A stretch of 64,000 nt of DNA from Eisenibacter elegans DSM 3317 (GTDB lineage: Bacteria; Bacteroidota; Bacteroidia; Cytophagales; Microscillaceae). Both the position numbers and the translations under genes were made by a program. Positions 16,911 to 26,801 of this stretch are shown piece by piece (position 1 is the first letter of the stretch; the number at the start of each line of letters is the position of its first letter). The stretch lies in contig NZ_AUMD01000020.1 of the NCBI RefSeq assembly GCF_000430505.1, positions 186,001 to 250,000 of the forward strand, read 5' to 3'. Below the pieces are notes generated by a model, which was given only the letters and a program-made list of their open reading frames with translations, was not told the DNA's origin and ran no database searches.

Positions 16911-18767
16911 ATGGTACTCAAAAACTACCTGCCTTTAGCAGCCCTTCTATGGGTATGCTTACTCGTTAGTGCGCCCTTATCCGCTCAAGAACTTAGCGAG
17001 CTACAAACCCCGATAGCCGAAGCCCATATCAGCAGTGGCGGCGGCGCTAACGACGAGGGGACGATTTACTATGGGGCTGTGCCTGCCAACAGCAGCAACC
17101 GACCAGTACTTGTATTTGTACACGGCTATACAGGCAGCGCCTCTACTTGGTGGAACGACAACCAGATGTACACCCTAGCCCTCAATGCAGGTTATCGTAC
17201 GGCGTTTGTGTCTTTGGGGCCAGACAAGACAATGTGGCACAACGGCCAGTTGTTGGCCAATATGCTCAATACCATCACAACTCACTATGGGGTGAGCCGT
17301 GTGGTCTTGGTGGGGCATAGCAAGGGCGGCCTCGACATAGAAGCCGCCTTGGTACACTATGGTGCGTGGAATCGTGTTAGCCGTGTGGTTACGCTTGGCT
17401 CTCCGTTTTTTGGTTCTCCTTTGGCCGATATTGCCCAAAGTGGTTGGACTTGGTTTTTGTCCTATATCTTTGGGCAGCGTAACGATGCGACCTATGTACT
17501 ACAGACAAGCTACATGAACTATGTCCGCAGCATTACAGACAATCACCCCAACAACCCTCGTGTAGATTTGCGCAGCGCTGGTGCGTGGGGCTATAACCAA
17601 GGCGCTTGGTACTTGGTACCGGCCTCGTGGTTTCTCTCCGGTTCCAATGATGGCGTTGTAGAGTATAGCAGCACACGCCGCCCCAACTCTGTGGTACTTT
17701 TTGGCGATAGAGATTCTCGTATGCGCCACGACCACTTCCAAGTAGCCCTAGGGCAACGCGTATGGCAACATATCTCCAACCAGTTTGCTACCGCACCCAT
17801 CAATATGGTAGCCGAAGACTTCCCCCGAAGCACCGAAGCCTTCAACCCCAACGCTGTATTGCGCAGCCAACACCAAATCATCAGCGCCGATAAGGGTGTG
17901 CGTCAGTTTTATGTAGCCAAAGCAGGTGCCAAAATCGAGTTGCAGTTTTTCAGACCCGAAGGGAGCGCCAATATTCAACTCAAAACACCCAGCGGAACGG
18001 TTTTCAATCAAACCGCCTTTGAAAAACAAGCTACTGATGATATTTTTGGCGGTGTAGCCGAGCAGATGAATGTGAGCGCTGCCGAACAAGGCTATTACGA
18101 AATCAGCTCTTCGGAGCCTTTCTTGGCAATTATCACCACCCAAAACGATGTGTTGGCAGAACTACGCTCCGACCTCAACGACCACAAACTCGTCTATCAG
18201 ACGGGCGAGGCCATGCACTATACCCTGCAATTGAGCGGCGGAGACGCAGCTTCGCTCAATGAAGCCCAAGTAAGCGGCACGCTCTTGCGTGTGGGTGACC
18301 TAGAGGGAAATCGCCAAGAGGGAGACAGCCCCGTAGTGTTGAAATTTCAACGCAATGGTAATGGCACATACCGCGCCTTGGTGAATGAAAATCTGTCTTC
18401 GGGCATTTATACCCTCCACGTATCGGCCAAAAGCCCCAGCTTTACACGCAACTTGGTTGGCAGTGTTGCGGTAGTTGGCGACAATGTGTTGCTCGAAAAC
18501 CGCCTCGACGATGATGCAATCAATACTGTAATGGCTTATCCCAACCCTGCCACAGGAGAGCAAGTTTCGTTTAGAGTACGTACCGAGGGCGCACGTCAGC
18601 TCAATATTTATGATCTCAATGGCGCACTTGTCAGCTCATTTAAAGTATCTGGCCAAGGTACTCATACTATCTCTTGGAATCTAAGCGGTATCGCCAACGG
18701 TCTGTATATCTACCGCTTAGAGGGTGGCGAACGCACCATTAGCAAAAAACTAATTATCAAACGATAA
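16911..18767 (+). CDS. Secreted alpha/beta-hydrolase lipase/esterase with type IX sorting domain
   Basis: ATG 16911 gives a signal peptide (MVLKNYLPLAALLWVCLLVS, cleavage near SAQ). The 618-residue protein then has an alpha/beta-hydrolase domain (about 50-300) with oxyanion region VFVHGYTGSASTWW, nucleophile elbow VGHSKGG with Ser137, an acid candidate in SGSNDGVVEYSS and a histidine in MRHDHFQ. This is the class-2-type lipase layout. A beta-sandwich middle follows, and the last 80 residues are a type A T9SS sorting domain: YPNPATGE, LNIYDLNGALV, GLYIYRLEGG, KKLIIKR. The enzyme should cross the outer membrane by the type IX system and be cleaved and anchored or released. PorX at 53906 is the matching regulator. 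A terminator follows directly. Confidence 0.9.
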   Translation: MVLKNYLPLAALLWVCLLVSAPLSAQELSELQTPIAEAHISSGGGANDEGTIYYGAVPANSSNRPVLVFVHGYTGSASTWWNDNQMYTLALNAGYRTAFVSLGPDKTMWHNGQLLANMLNTITTHYGVSRVVLVGHSKGGLDIEAALVHYGAWNRVSRVVTLGSPFFGSPLADIAQSGWTWFLSYIFGQRNDATYVLQTSYMNYVRSITDNHPNNPRVDLRSAGAWGYNQGAWYLVPASWFLSGSNDGVVEYSSTRRPNSVVLFGDRDSRMRHDHFQVALGQRVWQHISNQFATAPINMVAEDFPRSTEAFNPNAVLRSQHQIISADKGVRQFYVAKAGAKIELQFFRPEGSANIQLKTPSGTVFNQTAFEKQATDDIFGGVAEQMNVSAAEQGYYEISSSEPFLAIITTQNDVLAELRSDLNDHKLVYQTGEAMHYTLQLSGGDAASLNEAQVSGTLLRVGDLEGNRQEGDSPVVLKFQRNGNGTYRALVNENLSSGIYTLHVSAKSPSFTRNLVGSVAVVGDNVLLENRLDDDAINTVMAYPNPATGEQVSFRVRTEGARQLNIYDLNGALVSSFKVSGQGTHTISWNLSGIANGLYIYRLEGGERTISKKLIIKR

Positions 18768-18789
18768 CGCCCCCCTTTCTTCTGAATAT

Positions 18790-18821
18790 AAACCACCTCA
18801 AAAAATTGGGGTGGTTTTTTT
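18790..18821 (+). terminator. Rho-independent terminator of the lipase gene
   Basis: AAACCACC (18790-18797) pairs with GGTGGTTT (18810-18817), followed by a T-run, 22 bases after the stop. Confidence 0.9.
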
Positions 18822-19177
18822 CTTGCGCCAACTTTACCCCGCTCGATATTGTCAGAAGCCCACAGCCAAAGCAGTGGGTATAGGGAGGTACAAAAAAACG
18901 CAGCCCCTTGGAGGAGGCCACGTATTGGGTTTGGTTTTGTAGGTTAGTCAAATTTGCTGTAGTGTTGGTTACCCCTAACCACACGACTTGTTCCAACAAT
19001 GTATAGTTCAATAGTCAAATGCGTTGATACAAAATTGCGCATTCCTTCTCAAAAACCCACTTAATGAACTATTAAGGAAAGCTTAAACTTTAAGAATCTA
19101 TAGGCTTGTAACTAATTCGCAAGAGCCTACGTTATTGCTAAAGTCAAAAAAACATACTACTTAAACAATGCCTTACA
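18822..19177. other. Spacer with no gene recognised
   Basis: AT-rich DNA between the lipase terminator and the TPR-CHAT gene. A minus-strand open frame here runs back through the terminator and has no support. No good TAnnTTTG box is seen before the start at 19178. Confidence 0.6.
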
Positions 19178-22100
19178 ATGAAAAGACCAATACTGTTGTA
19201 TCTTTTGCTTTGTTGTTGGATGTTGGGCACAACCAACACATCGGCTCAAACGTGGGAAGAGTTTTTCAAAAAACCTCAAAAACTGTATCACAAAGGTCAA
19301 TACAGCAAAAGTATCAGAGCGAGTGAGAAGCTTCTCAAAAAAATTGATAAAAAATACAAAGGCGACAGCCTGCTAATAGGCTGGGTATCCCTCCAAAAAG
19401 CCTACGCCTATCAGGCGTTGGGGCAGATGCCCGAAGTAACACGCAGCCTCAACGAAGGACTAGCCCCTTTTGGAGAGCAGGCGCGCCTTGACCGCCCTTG
19501 GTATACGATTCAGGCCTTGCTCAAGGCAGCGGAGGTCGCCCTCGAAGCCGGCAACTACCCTCAGGCTGATGCTTGGCTGACAACTGCGGCGGCGCTAATC
19601 CAACAAGACTTTTCGGATGACCTACTATTGGCAGCCGAATTGGGGCGCTTCCGTAACTACTTGCGCGTACAACGGGGCGAATGGCAGGCTCAAGACAGTC
19701 TCATAGCAGTTACCCTTGAGCAGTGGGAGCGCATTGTCAAACAGCCTTCGCTTCAATACCAGCGCCTGATGGCCAAGGTAAGCAAACCAGACCTGATACA
19801 CCGCAAACGCGCCCGCGCATACGCCTTGCGTATGGCCACAGAGGCGCATATCTTCGCCGGAGATTTTGCTGCTGCTGAGCAATTGCTCAACAATCAATCC
19901 TCTGCACTGAACGTAGACAAGTCCGAACAAGCTGCACATCTTATCCTCAAAGGAGACCTTGCTTTGGCACAAGAGGATTATAAAAACGCTGAGAAACAAT
20001 ATGCCTCAGCACTGAAAACCAATAAGTTCTACCATTATATCACCCTCTCGGCAATGGATAAGTACCTAGAGGCCAAGGCTCTAGAGATGGCAGGCAAGGG
20101 GTCTAGCGCTTGGAGCAAGCTCTTGAGCGAATATGAAAACCGTTATGAGAAATGGGTAAAACACAGCTTCAACTACCCCACCGGAATATCTATACACCAG
20201 TTTCGTCTGCAAAGCTCTAAGGCATACCACCAATGGCTCATCACCGAAAATGCTACGCAGGCTCTCCAAAATAGCCTCAACAATGTGGTACGGTCAGGAG
20301 AAGGAATGTTGCCTCTATACCACCCTGTGCGGGCACAAGCTGCCTTGCGTATGGCTCAGCTCAACACACACAAACTCTACAATCTCTCTCAAGCTACTCA
20401 AGCTTGGCGTATGTATTTACAAACACGCGTAGCCCAACTAGGGGCTGATGCGCCTGCCCTTCAACCGGATTTGATGGCTTGGGGCGACTTCAATATCCAG
20501 TATACCAACCATATTGATACCGCTAAGACTGTGTTTGAAGACCGCCGTTGGCAAGATTATCAACAAAAAATAAAACCCTTACATCCTGTTTTTGGGCAGA
20601 TGTTGCTGCAATCTGCCCGCTACCAGACTTGGCAGGGCGAATACCCAACCGCCATCTCCCAAACCCAACAAGCACTTGAACTGCTGCGCAAGCGTCTGGG
20701 TGAGAATGATTCTCAGGTAGCAGATCTCTACAATCAGCTTGCCGACCGCCAGTGGCAATATGGCCAATATAACCAAGCCGTACAAACCCTACAACAGTCT
20801 GCCGCGATTATGGAACAACAAAAGCGTCAAGGCTCTGATGCTTATGTACAATTGCAACTCATCCGCACCACCATCTACACCCAGTTGGGATACTATGCTC
20901 AAGCCAACACCACCCTCAAAGACCTCAAACGCCTCATTAAAAAAGATGCGATGAGTCTCTCCAACAAATACGCCGTCGAGCGGATAGAAGGCCAGTTGGC
21001 TACCCAAACCGGTGACTATAAAACAGCTCGTGCGCTGCTGCCAAAATTACTCAATGCACAAGAGCAGAGCTATGGCTCAGATAATAAGGCACTTATGCCA
21101 ACCATCCAAGCTCTTGCCCAGCTCTACCTCACCGAAGGAGATTATAACAACGCAGACAAGCTGCTACGACGTGCCGAGGATATCCGACAGCAAGTAGCCC
21201 CAGACCAAAGCCTTCAAGCAGCCAACAGTCTCTTCTACATTAGCCGGTGGGCTACAGCCTTTGGCGACTACGACAAGGTAGTTCGCTATCTATCCCACAG
21301 TTTGCCTATTTATGAACAAAAACTCGATAGCCTACACATCGATAGGATAGAGACCAAGGCCGGCTTGGCGCTAGCACAACTCTACACTGACCCTGAGGCG
21401 CTGCCAGAATCGAAAAAAACGCTGCTCGACCTGAAAAATACGATGGACACTCATTTCAGCCCCGAACACCCACTCTATGCCAAGATTGTGAAAACGCTAG
21501 CCATCATTTACCTAGCAGACAACCAGCCCAAAAATGCCATTCAAGGCTTAGAGTCTGCGTATACCCTTTGGCGTGAGAAACTAGGTAAACGTAACAATGA
21601 AATTGGGGAAATAGAAATGTTGATGGGCGATGCCTACCTCCAGCTCAAAGACCTCAAAGAGGCTGATAAGGCATACAAACAAGCGCAGAAGTCCTTCCGC
21701 AAAACTTTCAGTATCCAACACCCCAACTATGTGAAAGCCGGAGCTAAGCGCGCACAAATACAGTTCCTCAGTGGCGATCACCGACAGGCCGCCAAAACAG
21801 CCCTGCAAACCACACAGCAATACCTCGGATTTATCCAGACTTATTTTGCCGGTTTGAGCGAGCGCGAGAAAGCCGTATACTGGAGTGTAATTCAGCCTGA
21901 GTTTGAGTTTTTCAATACAATGGCCATCAATATCGGCGATCCCGAACTGATAGCAGCAATGTACAATTACGCCCTATCGACCAAGGCCCTCTTGCTCAGC
22001 TCTTCGCTCAAGGTGCGTCAAACTATCCTCAGCAGTGGTGATGAGCAACTAATAGCCAAATACCAACAATGGGCTGACTTGAAAAATACCTTGGCAGCCA

Positions 22101-23413
22101 GCCTACACATAGGCGAAGACCAAGAAGATACACTTAAGATAGACCTAGCAGGCTTACAACAGTCCATCGAGAAAGTAGAAAAAGAACTGAGCGAAAGCTC
22201 TGAGGTATTCAAGCAAAGCCTGAAAGCCAGCCAACATACTTGGCAAGATGTACAGAGCCGCCTCAATACAGGCGAAGCTGCCATCGAACTAATCCGTACG
22301 CGGCATTTTGATGGCACCTTTACCGACTCGGTGCTCTATGTAGCGCTTATCGTTACACCCAATACCAAACGCGCCCCCGAATGGGTAGTGTTGCCTCACG
22401 GAAGTCAGCTAGAGCAGCGCTTTATTGTCTTCTACCGGAAGAGTATGTCGCTGGCTCGCGAAGACAAAATCTCCTACAAACAATTCTGGGAACCCATACA
22501 GGCCAAGCTCACAAACATCCAGCGGGTTTACCTGTCGTCTGATGGTGTGTACCACCAACTTTCACCTGCTTCCTTCTGGATAGAGGACGAAGGGCGCTAT
22601 CTCTTCGATAAGCTTGATATCGCCCTCGTCAGCAATACCCGCGACCTCCTAGCCCCACGCCAAACCACCACCAAACGCCCCGACAATGCGCAGGCCGTGC
22701 TCTATGGCAACCCTACTTTTTATGCAGCCCTAGGGAACAGCTTTGACCCCGGACAGGTGGCTGAAAAACGCCGCGTTTTGCGCCGGAACTATATCGAACA
22801 ACTCCCCGGCGCTGATACAGAAGTAGATAAAATCAGCCAACGCCTCCGCGCCAAAGGGTGGGATGTGCAGATATTCAAACACCAAGAAGCCGACGAACGT
22901 AGTCTCAAAAACCTCAACAGCCCTGTGATTCTACATATCGCCACCCACGGCTATTTTGTACCCTCTAGCGATCGAAGACTCTCTTCGAACCGCGACCCTA
23001 TGCTTCACTCCGGCATCTTGATGCGACACGCCGGCGACTATCTCTCGGGTAATATCAGCGATGCCGATGAAGAAGACAACCTCTTCACGGCCTATGAAGC
23101 CCTAACGCTACGCCTCGACAATACCGAGATGGTCGTCTTTAGCGCCTGCGAAACAGGCCTAGGAGATGTGCAGGTCGGTGAAGGAGTCTATGGGTTACAA
23201 CGCAGCCTGTTGGTAGCCGGAGCTAAAACGCTGCTCATGAGCATCTTTAAGGTTTCGGATGAAGCCACCCAACTTCTGATGGACACCTTCTATGAGCGTT
23301 GGCTCAGCCACGGTAACAAACGTCAGGCGTTTCGCGAAGCCCAAACAAGAGTCCGAACAGCATTCCCGCACCCTATCTACTGGGGCGCATTCAATATGAT
23401 TGGGCTTGACTAA
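19178..23413 (+). CDS. Exported TPR-CHAT protein (caspase-like peptidase fold), 1411 aa
   Basis: A signal peptide (MKRPILLYLLLCCWMLGTTN, cleavage near TSAQ) is followed by about 900 residues of TPR units, for example QALELLRKRLGENDSQVADL and YNQAVQTLQQSAAIMEQQ, then a helical spacer and a C-terminal CHAT domain (about 1080-1411). The CHAT catalytic pair is visible: ILHIATHGYF (His1253 or His1257) and VVFSACETGLGD (Cys1324), and the family ends GVYGLQRSLLVAGAKTLLMS and IYWGAFNMIG are present. CHAT proteins belong to clan CD with caspases and separase and are probably cysteine peptidases triggered by TPR-bound ligands. A signal peptide places this one in the periplasm or on the surface, unlike cytoplasmic TPR-CHAT of type III-E CRISPR systems. 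No partner gene is adjacent. Substrate unknown. Confidence 0.88.
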   Translation: MKRPILLYLLLCCWMLGTTNTSAQTWEEFFKKPQKLYHKGQYSKSIRASEKLLKKIDKKYKGDSLLIGWVSLQKAYAYQALGQMPEVTRSLNEGLAPFGEQARLDRPWYTIQALLKAAEVALEAGNYPQADAWLTTAAALIQQDFSDDLLLAAELGRFRNYLRVQRGEWQAQDSLIAVTLEQWERIVKQPSLQYQRLMAKVSKPDLIHRKRARAYALRMATEAHIFAGDFAAAEQLLNNQSSALNVDKSEQAAHLILKGDLALAQEDYKNAEKQYASALKTNKFYHYITLSAMDKYLEAKALEMAGKGSSAWSKLLSEYENRYEKWVKHSFNYPTGISIHQFRLQSSKAYHQWLITENATQALQNSLNNVVRSGEGMLPLYHPVRAQAALRMAQLNTHKLYNLSQATQAWRMYLQTRVAQLGADAPALQPDLMAWGDFNIQYTNHIDTAKTVFEDRRWQDYQQKIKPLHPVFGQMLLQSARYQTWQGEYPTAISQTQQALELLRKRLGENDSQVADLYNQLADRQWQYGQYNQAVQTLQQSAAIMEQQKRQGSDAYVQLQLIRTTIYTQLGYYAQANTTLKDLKRLIKKDAMSLSNKYAVERIEGQLATQTGDYKTARALLPKLLNAQEQSYGSDNKALMPTIQALAQLYLTEGDYNNADKLLRRAEDIRQQVAPDQSLQAANSLFYISRWATAFGDYDKVVRYLSHSLPIYEQKLDSLHIDRIETKAGLALAQLYTDPEALPESKKTLLDLKNTMDTHFSPEHPLYAKIVKTLAIIYLADNQPKNAIQGLESAYTLWREKLGKRNNEIGEIEMLMGDAYLQLKDLKEADKAYKQAQKSFRKTFSIQHPNYVKAGAKRAQIQFLSGDHRQAAKTALQTTQQYLGFIQTYFAGLSEREKAVYWSVIQPEFEFFNTMAINIGDPELIAAMYNYALSTKALLLSSSLKVRQTILSSGDEQLIAKYQQWADLKNTLAASLHIGEDQEDTLKIDLAGLQQSIEKVEKELSESSEVFKQSLKASQHTWQDVQSRLNTGEAAIELIRTRHFDGTFTDSVLYVALIVTPNTKRAPEWVVLPHGSQLEQRFIVFYRKSMSLAREDKISYKQFWEPIQAKLTNIQRVYLSSDGVYHQLSPASFWIEDEGRYLFDKLDIALVSNTRDLLAPRQTTTKRPDNAQAVLYGNPTFYAALGNSFDPGQVAEKRRVLRRNYIEQLPGADTEVDKISQRLRAKGWDVQIFKHQEADERSLKNLNSPVILHIATHGYFVPSSDRRLSSNRDPMLHSGILMRHAGDYLSGNISDADEEDNLFTAYEALTLRLDNTEMVVFSACETGLGDVQVGEGVYGLQRSLLVAGAKTLLMSIFKVSDEATQLLMDTFYERWLSHGNKRQAFREAQTRVRTAFPHPIYWGAFNMIGLD

Positions 23414-23527
23414 GCTGCGCACCAAACACCTTTGAAATCTCATAGCTCAACCTATAGGCCGGTGTTACAAAACCCTTATTACCCCGAAGCTAGCGGTTAC
23501 CTACGGTGCTGCTACGCGGTTGGGGTT

Positions 23528-23550
23528 ACTTTTTCAAAAATGCTCAGTGG
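23528..23550 (+). repeat. Family 1 element, right-end fragment
   Basis: ACTTTTTCAAAAATGCTCAG followed by TGG matches the right end of the intact element; the rest is lost. It lies in the 23414-23650 spacer between convergent genes. Confidence 0.55.
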
Positions 23551-23650
23551 CGCGTGGCACAATCATACCCAACCAAAATTGGTTTGGGAAATGTGTGTAT
23601 GGTAGTCTGTCAATCACGGCAATATTTACCCGCCAAGCCTCAGAAAAAGG

Positions 23651-24514
23651 CTACCTGCGCTTCAAGTTAGGCAGGGCTACAAACACCAAGACCAAGGCCG
23701 CAGTAGCAAAACGCAGCCAGTTAGGGTTTATGCCCAGCATCAGTACTAAGCTGAGGATGAACCGGAACAGCACCGTCCCCAAGACTACAAAGGCTATCCG
23801 CCCACCGATATGCCGCACCCCCAACCATTGGGCAAAGGTCTCCCCTATCATCACCGAGCCAAGACCGGTAATGACAATACCGATGCCCATATTGATGTCA
23901 GCAAAGCCCTGCAATTGGGTTATCAAAAATCCGCTAAAGGCAATCAGGGCGTTGGCCATCCCCAGACCGATGATTTTCATCCGGTCAGTATGAATGCCGT
24001 TGGCACGTCCCATCGCCTCGGCGCTACCAGTGGCACGCATCGCCAAGCCAAAGTCGGTACGCAGCACAAAACTCAGCCCTACCCCTAGCAAGCCCACACA
24101 CAGCAATAACAGCAGCGGCTCGGCATATATAGCCGCTAGGCTGCCATCGAGCAGGCGCAGGAGGTTGGCCGTGTCGAGTAGGGGGATGTTGGACCTGCCC
24201 ATCGTCGCCAGATTGACCGAGTAGAGTGCCGTCATCACGAGTATTCCAGCGAGTAACGCATTGACCTTTAGACGTGTATGGATAAAACCCGTAACGATTC
24301 CGGCCAAGGCTCCCGCTACCAATACCATAGGCACAATCCAAGCCAAGGAGATGTTGGCTGTCAACATCACTGCTGTCAGCGCTGCTCCTAGGGTATAGCT
24401 GCCGTCAGTAGTGATATCAGGGATGTCAAAAATCCGCATCGAGATGAAAATCCCCATTGATAGGGCAGCAAAGCCTAGCCCTAGAGACAGGGCAGCAAGA
24501 TATAAATCTAACAT
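23651..24514 (-). CDS. ABC transporter permease, COG4120 (TrpX/TptB-type) family
   Basis: A 287-residue membrane protein with eight or nine hydrophobic segments and the family signature IFDIPDITTDGSYTLGA near residue 28, then GIVTGFIHTRLKVNALLAGI and GIVITGLGSVMIGE. It belongs to the branched-chain-type permeases that pair with a PF04392 binding protein and a COG1101 ATPase; such systems import aromatic amino acids or related compounds in other phyla. Neither partner is in this window, so it is an orphan permease here. An amino-acid permease gene lies 18 bases upstream on the same strand, so the two are likely one operon, which fits amino-acid uptake. ATG 24514 is the natural start. Confidence 0.85.
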   Translation of the reverse strand: MLDLYLAALSLGLGFAALSMGIFISMRIFDIPDITTDGSYTLGAALTAVMLTANISLAWIVPMVLVAGALAGIVTGFIHTRLKVNALLAGILVMTALYSVNLATMGRSNIPLLDTANLLRLLDGSLAAIYAEPLLLLLCVGLLGVGLSFVLRTDFGLAMRATGSAEAMGRANGIHTDRMKIIGLGMANALIAFSGFLITQLQGFADINMGIGIVITGLGSVMIGETFAQWLGVRHIGGRIAFVVLGTVLFRFILSLVLMLGINPNWLRFATAALVLVFVALPNLKRR

Positions 24515-24532
24515 AATATTTTTACAACATCT

Positions 24533-26263
24533 TTAGGCGCGCATCTTGCTATGCCAGTAGCCGTAGCTAAAATAGATGACCAATCCGGCCAACATCCAAA
24601 GCCCGAAGCCTATCCAGTTGTGGATACCCAGCTCGGTCATCAGGTAGAAGTTGGTCAGCAAGCCCAACAAAGGGATAAGCGAGAGCTGTTTCCAAATAGC
24701 AGCCACTAATACGGCCACTGCCACGCACAAAAAGACCCACATCGGCAGGCGCTCCAAAAAAAGACTCGCCGCGCTTTGGTTGGGCTTTCCGCCGGCAAAA
24801 CTGAAAAACGCTATCAGCTCCTCGTGGGCATAGACCCAAACCAGCGCCAAGAGCAGCAACATAATAGGCGGCAGGAAGTATCGGCTGTTAAGGTAGGGAA
24901 CTCTAAAGCGTCGTGCCTCTCCAGCTTCTGCCGGGGGCAGGGTCAGCACCCCCGCCGACACAATGGTAAAGGCAAAGAGCGTCCCGATACTTGTCAGGTC
25001 GGTTACCTCTGTGAGGTTCATAAACAAGGCCGGGATGGCCACCATCAAGCCCGTAGCAATCGTAGCGATATAGGGAGTCTGAAAACGTGGATGGATTTTG
25101 GAGAAGGCCTTGGGCAGCAGGCCGTCGCGGCTCATCGTCATCAGGATGCGCGGCTGCCCCAGCTGAAAGACCAAGAATACGCTAGCCATCGCCACAATAG
25201 CGCTACCGGCTACGATTCCGGCGATAAAGTTCAGGCCACGCTGCGCAAACACATAGGCCAGCGGGTCGCCCACTTGCAGCTCTTTGTACGACACCATACC
25301 CGTAAGTACCAGCGCTATCAACACATACAGGATGGTACAGATAATCAACGAATAAATCATTGCCCTAGGCAAGTCGCGTTGGGGGTTTTCACATTCCTCT
25401 GCTGTGGTCGAAATGGCATCGAAACCAATATAGGCAAAAAACACGGCTGACACCCCCTGCAAGATACCCCGCAGGCCGTTGGGTGCAAACGGACTCCAGT
25501 TGCCCGTATCTACATAGGCTGCCCCTACAACGATGACCATCAACACGACGGCCAACTTGATGGCCACCATAATATTGCCCGTTGTTTTGGACTCCTTAAT
25601 CCCCACAAAAACCACTGAGGTAATCAATAGGGTAATGACTAGAGCCGGAATATCAGCAATGAGCCTGATATTGCCCGCCAGCACGGGGGCGTTTGTCCAA
25701 GCTAGGTACGCCTCCCGCTCCAAGAAAGTCAGGTCTGTGAGTGCTTTTCCTCCTTCTACCAGCGGAATCACCTCCTTCGACACTCGCGCCGCCGTGAGGT
25801 AATCCATACTCAAGTAGGCCGGAAAAGGGATGCCCGTGGAGTACAAAATCCCGGTAAAATAATCAGACCACGAGATGGCTACCGCAATATTGCCCACGGC
25901 ATATTCCATCACCAGAGCCCAACCCAGCACCCAAGCCATCAACTCCCCAAACGAGGTATAGGCATAGGTATAGGCGCTACCACTGATGGGTACAGTAGAG
26001 GCAAACTCAGCATAGCACAAGGCCGAAAACAAACAGGCAATGGCCGTGAAGATAAACAAAAACATCACCGCCGGGCCGCCCTGATACGAGGCGTTGCCAA
26101 TGGTGCTGAAAATCCCTGCCCCCACTACAGCGGCAATCCCAAACGAGACCAAGTCCCGTAGTTTGAGGTTGCGGTGTAGGTCGTTGCTACTTCTTTGGGC
26201 TTCTTGTTGTTGGAGGTCGGCCAAAATCTGCCGCACATCCTTGCGTTGGAAAAGTTGTTTCAA
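24533..26263 (-). CDS. APC-superfamily amino-acid permease (cationic amino acid transporter type)
   Basis: A 576-residue membrane protein with about 12-14 segments. The APC core signature LVSFGIAAVVGAGIFSTIG is near residue 40, with FSALCYAEFASTVP, SGSAYTYAY and FFAYIGFDAISTTAEE typical of the CAT/YfnA group, and extra C-terminal segments as in long cationic amino-acid transporters. It should be an inner-membrane proton-coupled or exchange carrier. The start is TTG at 26263: a stop lies two codons upstream and the next in-frame ATG is deep in the membrane region, near residue 66; GTG at codon 10 is a weaker alternative. A perfect palindrome GAGCAC-AGA-GTGCTC lies 20 bases upstream (26283-26297) and could be an operator. 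The COG4120 permease follows at once. Confidence 0.9.
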   Translation of the reverse strand: MKQLFQRKDVRQILADLQQQEAQRSSNDLHRNLKLRDLVSFGIAAVVGAGIFSTIGNASYQGGPAVMFLFIFTAIACLFSALCYAEFASTVPISGSAYTYAYTSFGELMAWVLGWALVMEYAVGNIAVAISWSDYFTGILYSTGIPFPAYLSMDYLTAARVSKEVIPLVEGGKALTDLTFLEREAYLAWTNAPVLAGNIRLIADIPALVITLLITSVVFVGIKESKTTGNIMVAIKLAVVLMVIVVGAAYVDTGNWSPFAPNGLRGILQGVSAVFFAYIGFDAISTTAEECENPQRDLPRAMIYSLIICTILYVLIALVLTGMVSYKELQVGDPLAYVFAQRGLNFIAGIVAGSAIVAMASVFLVFQLGQPRILMTMSRDGLLPKAFSKIHPRFQTPYIATIATGLMVAIPALFMNLTEVTDLTSIGTLFAFTIVSAGVLTLPPAEAGEARRFRVPYLNSRYFLPPIMLLLLALVWVYAHEELIAFFSFAGGKPNQSAASLFLERLPMWVFLCVAVAVLVAAIWKQLSLIPLLGLLTNFYLMTELGIHNWIGFGLWMLAGLVIYFSYGYWHSKMRA

Positions 26264-26431
26264 AATTTAGTGGTCTGTTGAGGAGCACAGAGTGCTCGGG
26301 TATCCCCCACCGGCAGGGCCTTAACCATTAAGACCGCTCCTCGATGGAGCCAAGGTAGTACTTATCGTTGTTTTTGGGCTCCCCCCGCCCCCTAAAAGCG
26401 AGGCTTGTCGGGGTTTGATGATTTTTATTTG

Positions 26432-26520
26432 GGGCTTACCCTTCGGCTCGGGCATCGCTTGCGCTAGCATCCTTCACACGCTTGTGCTCGGATGTCCCTA
26501 AGCTGCGTACGCCTGCAAAC
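26432..26520 (-). repeat. Family 2 structured repeat, copy 3
   Basis: Read on the minus strand it begins GCGTACGCAGCTTAGGGA and ends CCGAAGGGTAAGCCCC like copy 1, but the middle stem is CATCC/GGATG instead of GCACC/GGTGC. It lies in the 26264-26801 spacer, which holds only this and a family 1 copy. Confidence 0.65.
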
Positions 26521-26670
26521 GCATGCGCAGGAGTAAGTTTGTGTGCGTTTCTACGAACAACAAAACAACTAAAAAAAAACATTTTTCAAAAGCTTTGCCG
26601 CAAAATACCTTAGAAAAATAATGTCTTAAAAAGCAATATCGCTACATACCGTAGGTATAGATAGTAGTAA

Positions 26671-26729
26671 AGGCCTCAGCTTGTCTCGGAGCTGGAGCTC
26701 CGAGCTGCTTTTCCAAAAATACCCAGTAG
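26671..26729 (+). repeat. Family 1 element, right half with a perfect palindrome
   Basis: Contains GGCCTCAGCTTGT, then CTCGGAGCT-GG-AGCTCCGAG (26685-26704, a perfect 9-bp inverted repeat), then CTTTTCCAAAAATACCCAGT. The left half is missing. It lies upstream of no start; the tryptophan dioxygenase gene ends at 26802. Confidence 0.75.
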
Positions 26730-26801
26730 CGTGCGACTATATGTGTTGTTTTCATTGCATGCTGCACACTACGAGCTAAGGCGTGGCAGCCTAGTCTGAA
26801 T

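Noticed and set aside
18757-19011. Minus-strand open frame of 84 codons
   Set aside because: It covers the lipase stop and its terminator and has no recognisable product.
26283-26297. Palindrome GAGCAC-AGA-GTGCTC as a firm operator
   Set aside because: A six-base arm palindrome is easily found by chance; noted only under the permease gene.
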